Of a stretch of 64,000 nucleotides of DNA, positions 57,748 through 64,000 are shown piece after piece; position 1 is the stretch's first letter, and each line of letters begins with the position of its first letter. This stretch comes from Proteiniphilum sp. UBA1403. GTDB taxonomy: Bacteria; Bacteroidota; Bacteroidia; Bacteroidales; Dysgonomonadaceae. The translations under genes and the position numbers were made by a program. The notes under the pieces are model-generated. The model did no database searches. It saw nothing but the letters and a program-made list of their open reading frames with translations, and was not told where the DNA came from. The stretch is from NCBI GenBank assembly GCA_002305715.1, contig DBQD01000036.1, forward strand, positions 81,813 through 145,812. The letters are read 5' to 3'.

Positions 57748-58662
57748 ATGAGATACAATGATTTCGGAATTGACTTCAAGTACCTGCTCGTCAATGAAAA
57801 AGATAAAAAATTTGGATTGACTGTCAACACTGTAGGCTTTCAACCTATTGCACCTCATACTTTATATCCATCTACTGATCACCCCAAAAGCTACTATTTC
57901 AAACCCGGGAAAGGGCGTATTTTGTGGGAATATCAGATTGTATATATCAGCAAAGGGAAAGGTACGTTCATGTCGGCATCCACAAAAAGAACGGCCATTT
58001 CAAAAGGACAGGTGATACTCCTTTTCCCTGGACAATGGCATACTTACTGTCCACAAAAAGAAACCGGTTGGAATGAATATTACATTGGTTTTGAAGGGAA
58101 AATCATCGACAACATAGTGACAAATGGATTTATTTTCCCCGAGAATCAAGTCCTCAATGTGGGAGTGAATGAAGATTTGGTCAACCTTTTCTCAACTGCC
58201 ATACGTGTTGCAAAAGAAGATAAGGGTTCTACCCAGCAATACTTGGCCGGTATTGTATTCAATATCTTGGGAACCATCTTGTCTCTGGCACAGAATATCA
58301 ACTTCGAATCGAGAGAATCGTCGCAGAAAATAGAACAAGCCAAGATCATTATGGCCGAAAATGTCAGTAAAAATATCGATATTAAAGGTATTGCTGTCAA
58401 CCTAGGTATCAGCTATTCATTATTCAGAAGAGTCTTCAAGGAATACACAGGATATGCTCCTGCCCACTATTTTCAGGAATTGAAACTACGAAAAGCAAAA
58501 GAGCTGCTGGCAGAAACAAACCATTCCATCAAGGAAATTTCATATGAATTGAATTTCAGTTCCTATGAATATTTCCTCTCTTTTTTTAAAAAAAAGGTTG
58601 GCATGACTCCCTTGGAATATCGAAACATGGGACGTATTGATCCATCTGAACACTGTACGTAA
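57748..58662 (+). CDS. rhaR: AraC-family transcriptional regulator (RhaR-like)
   Basis: This 304-residue protein has an N-terminal cupin-like sugar-binding domain (about 30-150, with VILLFPGQWHTY) and a C-terminal double helix-turn-helix (about 200-295, GIAVNLGISYSLFRRVFKEY). In Bacteroides thetaiotaomicron a regulator of this kind, RhaR, activates the rhamnose operon in response to L-rhamnose. Position and size fit, so I use the name, though identity is by context. A TATATTTA sequence at 57703-57710 could be its -7 box. The first rhamnosidase gene begins 8 bases downstream. Confidence 0.87.
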   Translation: MRYNDFGIDFKYLLVNEKDKKFGLTVNTVGFQPIAPHTLYPSTDHPKSYYFKPGKGRILWEYQIVYISKGKGTFMSASTKRTAISKGQVILLFPGQWHTYCPQKETGWNEYYIGFEGKIIDNIVTNGFIFPENQVLNVGVNEDLVNLFSTAIRVAKEDKGSTQQYLAGIVFNILGTILSLAQNINFESRESSQKIEQAKIIMAENVSKNIDIKGIAVNLGISYSLFRRVFKEYTGYAPAHYFQELKLRKAKELLAETNHSIKEISYELNFSSYEYFLSFFKKKVGMTPLEYRNMGRIDPSEHCT

Positions 58663-58670
58663 CGCTTAAC

Positions 58671-60947
58671 ATGAACACATTAAGAATAACGCTACTTCTT
58701 GCCATTTTCCTTTGTATTTGTAAGGAAACAACTGCCCAAAACCCTCCTGCACCGACAGGTCTGACTGTTAACCTGCTAACGTCTCCGGAGAAAGTACTCC
58801 TAAATGGATATTCAGTGAATCTAACGCCTCAAGAAGCACTTTCGCGAAATGAAATGTTTCAGTTCACCGAAATAAATACAAAGAATCCACTTTTTGGGTG
58901 GATCGTTCCGAGTGAAACAAACAATACAATGCAGACAGCATATCAGATACTGGTTGCCGATAGCAAAGATAAATTGGTGCCCGATTCTGCCAATCTATGG
59001 AACAGTGGAAAAGTTGTCAGTAGCAAATCGACAAATATTGCCTACGAGGGGAAACCATTTAAACCGGGGAGGGTCTATTACTGGGTCGTGAAAACATGGG
59101 ATAATCATGGTAGGGAGTCCTCTTTTTCCAATGTATCCGTTTTTAAGACCTCTAACACTCTCACAGAATATGCTACCGACCGCTATCCTATTCAAAAGCA
59201 GGATGAGTATCCAACAAAAATTACCAATCGTGACAGCATTCGTATTGTTGACTTCGGGAAAGCAGCCTTTGGAAGATTGCGGATTAATCTCTATTCTGAG
59301 ACGGGTACCGACACAGTTGTATTTCATCTTGGTGAAGCATTTCGTGATGACAGAATAGACTGCAATCCAGGTGGAACGGTCCGTTATTCACGTCATACCC
59401 TTGTACCTGAGAAAGGAAGAAACACCTATATAGTTACAATTCCTCCCGATGCCCGAAACACAAGACACCCGGCAATCTTAGTTCCTCCTTATATTGGAGA
59501 AGTGACGCCATTCCGTTATTGTGAAATAGAGAACTACAAACATACACTACAAGATAGGGACATTGTAAGAGAAACGGTATTCTATCCCTTCAAGGAGGAG
59601 GAGTCGCACTTTCACAGCTCCGATACGATTCTAAACCAAATATGGGATCTGAGTAAATACTCCATAAAGGCTACCTCTTTTCTGGGTATATATGTTGATG
59701 GAGATCGGGAACGTATTCCCTATGAAGCTGATGCATTGATCAACCAACTGTCACACTATTGTGTGGCACGTGAATACAATATTGCACGATACACACACGA
59801 GTACCTGATTCACAAACCAAACTGGCCAACTGAGTGGATCCTGCAGTCGGTACTGATAGCGTGGGAAGATTACCTTTATACTGGCGATAGTCGCTCCCTG
59901 TCATATTTTTACGATGACCTGAAAGCTAAAACGCTCTCTAGTCTAGCGGATAAAAGGGGATTTATAAGCACCAAAACCGACAAGGTAACGCCAGACATAC
60001 TGAAATCGATTCATTTTGACGGACAATTGCGTGATATTGTGGACTGGCCCCACACCGGTATTCTTGGACTGGAAAAGGAAGAGGGAGGAGAAACGGACGG
60101 TTTTATTTTTACCGATATCAATACGGTTGTGAATGCATATCATTACAGGGCACTAACACTGATGGCCCAGATTGCTCATGCTTTAGGAAAAGAAAAGGAT
60201 CATTCAATATACCTTGAAAAAGCGGTAAGTTTAAAGAGGGTTTTTAACGAAGAATTGTTTGACAAAAAACAGGGTTGCTATGTAGATGGGATAGGCACAA
60301 CGCACGCTTCGTTGCATGCCAATATGTTTTCGTTAGCATTCGGCCTGGTGGAAGAGAAAAATATTGAGTCGGTACGTCGGTTTATTCGATCACGCGGTAT
60401 GGCTTGTAGTGTATATGGAGCTCAATTCCTACTCGAAGCTCTCTACAATGCGAACGATGCCGATTACGGTTTGCAGTTGCTGACCTCAACCGGTGAAAGA
60501 AGCTGGTACAACATGATCCGTAAAGGTTCCACGATTACCATGGAAGCCTGGGATAACAAATATAAGCCCAATCAGGATTGGAATCATGCTTGGGGTGCAG
60601 TACCCGCCAACATCATTCCCCGGAAACTCATGGGTATTGAACCACTGGAAGCGGGATTCGAGAAAATAAGGATTAAACCGCAACCAGGTACACTGGAATT
60701 TGCAGAGGTAAAACACCCTACCTTACGGGGTGATATATTGGTGAAATTTACCAATGTCCCAGAAGAATCGTTTCAACTGGAAGTAGAAATTCCAGCCAAC
60801 ACCACAGCCGATGTGTATCTACCCTACTTTTCCAAACAGCAACGTGTACAAATAAATTACCAGCCCACTCGCTATCAACGGAAAGAGAATTTCACCGTAA
60901 TTGAAAATATTGGTTCAGGAAAGTGGACTTTTACCGTGGTACGATGA
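58671..60947 (+). CDS. GH78 alpha-L-rhamnosidase, secreted (758 aa)
   Basis: This 758-residue exported enzyme has a signal peptide ending TTAQ. An N-terminal sandwich (about 60-170, ending TWDNHGRESSFS) precedes the (alpha/alpha)6 domain and a C-terminal sandwich. The GH78 acid region reads YVDGDRERIPYEADA, with Glu347 in the usual general-acid place and Asp343 and Asp345 nearby. The late block EAWDNKYKPNQDWNHAWG contains the second conserved Glu. It releases L-rhamnose for RhaT. Its immediate neighbour, the regulator, is only 8 bases upstream. Confidence 0.9.
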   Translation: MNTLRITLLLAIFLCICKETTAQNPPAPTGLTVNLLTSPEKVLLNGYSVNLTPQEALSRNEMFQFTEINTKNPLFGWIVPSETNNTMQTAYQILVADSKDKLVPDSANLWNSGKVVSSKSTNIAYEGKPFKPGRVYYWVVKTWDNHGRESSFSNVSVFKTSNTLTEYATDRYPIQKQDEYPTKITNRDSIRIVDFGKAAFGRLRINLYSETGTDTVVFHLGEAFRDDRIDCNPGGTVRYSRHTLVPEKGRNTYIVTIPPDARNTRHPAILVPPYIGEVTPFRYCEIENYKHTLQDRDIVRETVFYPFKEEESHFHSSDTILNQIWDLSKYSIKATSFLGIYVDGDRERIPYEADALINQLSHYCVAREYNIARYTHEYLIHKPNWPTEWILQSVLIAWEDYLYTGDSRSLSYFYDDLKAKTLSSLADKRGFISTKTDKVTPDILKSIHFDGQLRDIVDWPHTGILGLEKEEGGETDGFIFTDINTVVNAYHYRALTLMAQIAHALGKEKDHSIYLEKAVSLKRVFNEELFDKKQGCYVDGIGTTHASLHANMFSLAFGLVEEKNIESVRRFIRSRGMACSVYGAQFLLEALYNANDADYGLQLLTSTGERSWYNMIRKGSTITMEAWDNKYKPNQDWNHAWGAVPANIIPRKLMGIEPLEAGFEKIRIKPQPGTLEFAEVKHPTLRGDILVKFTNVPEESFQLEVEIPANTTADVYLPYFSKQQRVQINYQPTRYQRKENFTVIENIGSGKWTFTVVR

Positions 60948-60980
60948 GCACTATCATCGCTATGAACCGTACAAAACTAC

Positions 60981-63752
60981 ATGATTATGAATAGGACATT
61001 AATCTTTATCGCACTGTTACTTTACACATTTTCTGTGATGGGACAGAATTCGGAAGCTAAGGATTCCTTCAAACCGGTAGATCTTCAAACTGATCACTTG
61101 GAAAATCCGTTGGGTATAGACAACCCTAATCCCAGACTGAGTTGGAGAATGGAAGATAAAAGTGAGGGTGCCAAACAGAAAGCATACAGGATGCTTGTAT
61201 GCACCGACTCCCTGCATATCGCCAACCTAGATCATCTTCTGCAAAATTTAGGAAATGAGGGTTCCGGTTTAAAAACGGTTGGTAAGAATGAAAGCAAGAT
61301 GGAAGACTATCTATGGGATACCGGCCGGGTTGATTCGGACAAGAGACTGGTTACTTATGCAGGAAGCAAACTTAACCCTTTTACCAAATACTACTGGAGG
61401 GTGATCCTCTGGAACGAGAGGGGTCAGGCAAGCTCCTCCGATGTGCATGCATTTGAAACGGGAATGATGTATATCGCGAACTGGCAAGGCAACTGGATCA
61501 GTGACGGTAATGATATCCATTATAAGCCAGCACCCTATTTTCGAAAACAATTTTCAGCGAACAAGGAAATAGCTTCGGCACGAGTATATATTGCGGCAGC
61601 AGGTTTGTATGAACTTCACGTTAACGGAAATAAAATTGGCACCCAGCGTCTCGATCCGATGTACACACGTTTCGATAGAAGAAACCTTTATGTCACCCAC
61701 GATGTGACAGGACAATTACAACAGGGAGAAAATGTGGTGGGTGTGATTCTGGGAAATGGTTGGTATAACCACCAGTCGTTGGCAGTATGGAATTTCGAAA
61801 ACGCTCCCTGGCGGAATCGACCTGCATTTTGCCTCGACTTGCGTATAACCTATACAGATGGAGGTATAGAGACAATATCTACGGACATGAGTTGGAAGAG
61901 AAACGACGGACCAATTATTTTCAATAGCATATACACGGGAGAGCATTACGATGCCAGACTCGAACAGGAGAAATGGAGTTCACCAGGATTCGATGATGCT
62001 GATTGGTTGAGAGTGAGACTGCGCGCGGCTCCTTCGCAAAACATTACGGCACAACAGATTCGCCCGATTCGAAACAAACTCACCCTACAGGCTGTATCCT
62101 TTAAGAAGATCGATGAACAGACCTATCATTACGACTTTGGACAGAATATGGCTGGTGTAACCCAAATTAAGGTTTCAGGAAAAGAGGGCAACCAACTTCG
62201 AATCAAACACGGGGAAAGGTTGGATGAAAATGGTCGTCTCGATTTATCCAATATCGATGTCTATTACCTTGGAGATAACGAGACCGATCCTTTCCAAACA
62301 GATATTCTGACACTGAGTGGAAATAGAGAGGATGTCTTCATGGCTCGATTCAACTATAAGGGATTCCGATACGTGGAAGTCACAAGCAGTGAACCTGTTG
62401 AATTAAATAAAGAAAGCCTGACAGCCTACTTCATACATAGCGACGTACCACAGATTGGAAAGATTGTGAGTTCCAATCAACTGATAAACGGTTTATGCAA
62501 GGCCATAAACAATGCCTACCTTTCAAACCTGATGGGATATCCGACCGACTGTCCGCAGCGGGAAAAGAATGGATGGACTGGCGACGGACATTTTGCAATA
62601 GAAACAGCACTGTATAATTTCGACGGCATCACCGTCTATGAGAAATGGTTGGCAGACCACCGGGATGAACAGCAACCCAACGGTGTACTTCCTGATATAA
62701 TTCCCACCGGTGGTTGGGGGTATGGCAACGACAACGGGTTAGATTGGACCAGTACCATTGCTATCATTCCTTGGGAAATATACCGATTCTATGGGGACAG
62801 CAAACTCTTGGCCGACAGTTACGATTACATAAAACGGTATGTAGACTATGTGGACCGTACTAGTCCCGAAGGCCTTACCTCATGGGGAAGGGGCGACTGG
62901 GTACCGGTAAAGTCGACGTCGAATTTGGAACTGACCTCCTCTGTCTACTTTTTCGTGGATGCTACCATTCTAGCACGTGCTGCAAAACTATTTGGGAGAG
63001 AGGCTGACCACCAGTATTATACTGCACTGGCTGAGAAAATCAAAAATGCGATCAACAAAAAATATCTGAATCGTGAGACAGGTATCTATGCGAGTGGAAC
63101 ACAGACCGAGTTGAGCGTTCCGTTACAATGGAAGGTGGTACCGGAGGAGATGATCGCAAAAGTAGCCGCAAACTTGGCAAAAAAAGTGGAAGAGGCCGGG
63201 TTTCACATCGATGTGGGGGTGTTGGGTGCCAAGTCTCTACTGAATGCACTGAGTGAAAACGGATACCCCCATGTGGCATATAAGGTAGCAGTCCAGGATA
63301 CATACCCCTCTTGGGGGTGGTGGGTTGTAAACGGAGCAACAACACTGCTTGAAAACTGGGATCTGGATGCAACACGTGACATCTCGGACAACCACATGAT
63401 GTTTGGAGAAATAGGTGCCTGGCTTTACAAAGGTTTGGGAGGAATCTATCCCGATGCAGAACAACCCGGCTTTAAACATATCATCCTGCGTCCCCATTTC
63501 GAAAAAGATCTGCACCATTTCAGCGCAGAGTACAAATCGCCCTATGGGCTTATCAAATCGAATTGGAAATGGGGAAAAAACAGGCTAATCTATGAAGTGG
63601 TTGTACCCGCAAATAGCAGTGCCACACTCTACTTGCCTGAACAGTTGGAAATAATTTCAGATGCCAAGAACAGAAAAGCGAATAAAATGAGTAATAAAAT
63701 CATTCAATTACATGCAGGATCCCATACATTAATTCTTAAAGAGCGAAGATAA
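60981..63752 (+). CDS. GH78 alpha-L-rhamnosidase, secreted (923 aa)
   Basis: This 923-residue enzyme has a signal peptide ending VMGQ. An N-terminal Bac_rhamnosid_N-type module and a CBM67-like sandwich (about 170-360) precede the catalytic barrel. The GH78 motif DCPQREKNGWTGDG gives Asp523 and the general acid Glu528; a later HMMFGEIGAW carries the second Glu. It is unlike the neighbouring GH78 in sequence and layout, so the two probably act on different linkages. It begins 33 bases after the first GH78 gene and is the last complete gene of the window. Confidence 0.92.
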   Translation: MIMNRTLIFIALLLYTFSVMGQNSEAKDSFKPVDLQTDHLENPLGIDNPNPRLSWRMEDKSEGAKQKAYRMLVCTDSLHIANLDHLLQNLGNEGSGLKTVGKNESKMEDYLWDTGRVDSDKRLVTYAGSKLNPFTKYYWRVILWNERGQASSSDVHAFETGMMYIANWQGNWISDGNDIHYKPAPYFRKQFSANKEIASARVYIAAAGLYELHVNGNKIGTQRLDPMYTRFDRRNLYVTHDVTGQLQQGENVVGVILGNGWYNHQSLAVWNFENAPWRNRPAFCLDLRITYTDGGIETISTDMSWKRNDGPIIFNSIYTGEHYDARLEQEKWSSPGFDDADWLRVRLRAAPSQNITAQQIRPIRNKLTLQAVSFKKIDEQTYHYDFGQNMAGVTQIKVSGKEGNQLRIKHGERLDENGRLDLSNIDVYYLGDNETDPFQTDILTLSGNREDVFMARFNYKGFRYVEVTSSEPVELNKESLTAYFIHSDVPQIGKIVSSNQLINGLCKAINNAYLSNLMGYPTDCPQREKNGWTGDGHFAIETALYNFDGITVYEKWLADHRDEQQPNGVLPDIIPTGGWGYGNDNGLDWTSTIAIIPWEIYRFYGDSKLLADSYDYIKRYVDYVDRTSPEGLTSWGRGDWVPVKSTSNLELTSSVYFFVDATILARAAKLFGREADHQYYTALAEKIKNAINKKYLNRETGIYASGTQTELSVPLQWKVVPEEMIAKVAANLAKKVEEAGFHIDVGVLGAKSLLNALSENGYPHVAYKVAVQDTYPSWGWWVVNGATTLLENWDLDATRDISDNHMMFGEIGAWLYKGLGGIYPDAEQPGFKHIILRPHFEKDLHHFSAEYKSPYGLIKSNWKWGKNRLIYEVVVPANSSATLYLPEQLEIISDAKNRKANKMSNKIIQLHAGSHTLILKERR

Positions 63753-64000
63753 ACACATCAAATAATTCCAAGAAAAATCATGAGATTCATTCAACTACAA
63801 ATACCGATAGGAGTAACATGGGAAAAGACATCACAGGATAATCCGTATGGGAAAATTGACATGAACTGATGAACCACAAGACAAGAAACTATACAGGAAT
63901 AGCGATATCCACATTGGCACAACAGGAATCTTAAAATTTGAGACGGAGGCAAGAAAATTACAATCAATAAGAATGTGCATCCTGTAATCTCCTAACAGAT
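63753..64000. other. Downstream tail without recognisable gene
   Basis: The last 248 bases contain only very short open frames (about 29 and 22 codons, starting near 63780 and in the following ATGA). Neither shows a family motif. The stretch may hold the start region of a gene outside the window, but I see no promoter or terminator. Confidence 0.5.

Noticed and set aside
63780..63940. Two tiny open frames after the last rhamnosidase
   Set aside because: They are under 30 codons, have no motif or start context, and may be chance.

Overview
The window looks like chromosome of an anaerobic plant-polysaccharide degrader of the Bacteroidota, most likely Bacteroidales. The reasons are a one-protein hybrid two-component regulator, dense runs of secreted glycoside hydrolases, a RhaK-RhaI-RhaT-RhaR type rhamnose operon, and several upstream sites matching the Bacteroides -7 box TAnnTTTG. 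I cannot name the genus. No rRNA, tRNA, CRISPR array, insertion sequence or phage gene was seen.

Region 1 (2-29957, + strand) is a complex-xylan locus. A GH31 (cut by the window edge), GH97, GH95 and a large multidomain GH3 precede the regulator gene at 9092. After it come GH43, a CE1-type esterase, GH43-CBM6, GH97, a beta-L-arabinofuranosidase (GH127/GH146), a second GH43-CBM6, GH31, GH29, a CE15 glucuronoyl esterase and a frameshifted endonuclease/exonuclease/phosphatase lipoprotein. This enzyme set fits stripping of side chains (arabinose, xylose, L-galactose or fucose, galactose, ferulate, lignin esters) from a grass-type glucuronoarabinoxylan. No SusC/SusD pair is present.

Region 2 (30218-41989, + strand) carries the core xylan pathway in one direction: a sialate-O-acetylesterase-like xylan deacetylase, a GPH-family sugar symporter, a GH10 xylanase lipoprotein, an apparently cytoplasmic GH43, a GH67 alpha-glucuronidase, then uxuA, xylB and xylA. 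It ends at an intrinsic terminator. The next intergenic stretch holds an 11-bp iterated TATAAGG repeat and the terminator of the convergent operon.

Region 3 (42314-53400, - strand) is a tight seven-gene operon. In transcription order it encodes 2-oxoacid dehydrogenase E2, E3 and a fused E1 alpha/beta, a PHP-domain protein, an aldolase-SDR fusion, a zinc alcohol dehydrogenase and a tandem class II aldolase. I do not recognise this combination as a described pathway, and it is the best candidate for a new system. It diverges from Region 4 across a 358-bp region with recognisable promoters and two GATATC-centred palindromes.

Region 4 (53759-63752, + strand) is a rhamnose operon: rhamnulokinase, rhamnose isomerase, RhaT, an AraC-type regulator and two secreted GH78 alpha-L-rhamnosidases. 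The rhamnulose-1-phosphate aldolase and lactaldehyde reductase that usually accompany these genes in Bacteroides are missing here. The divergent operon has two aldolases and two dehydrogenases, so it may replace them and carry the products on to an acyl-CoA.
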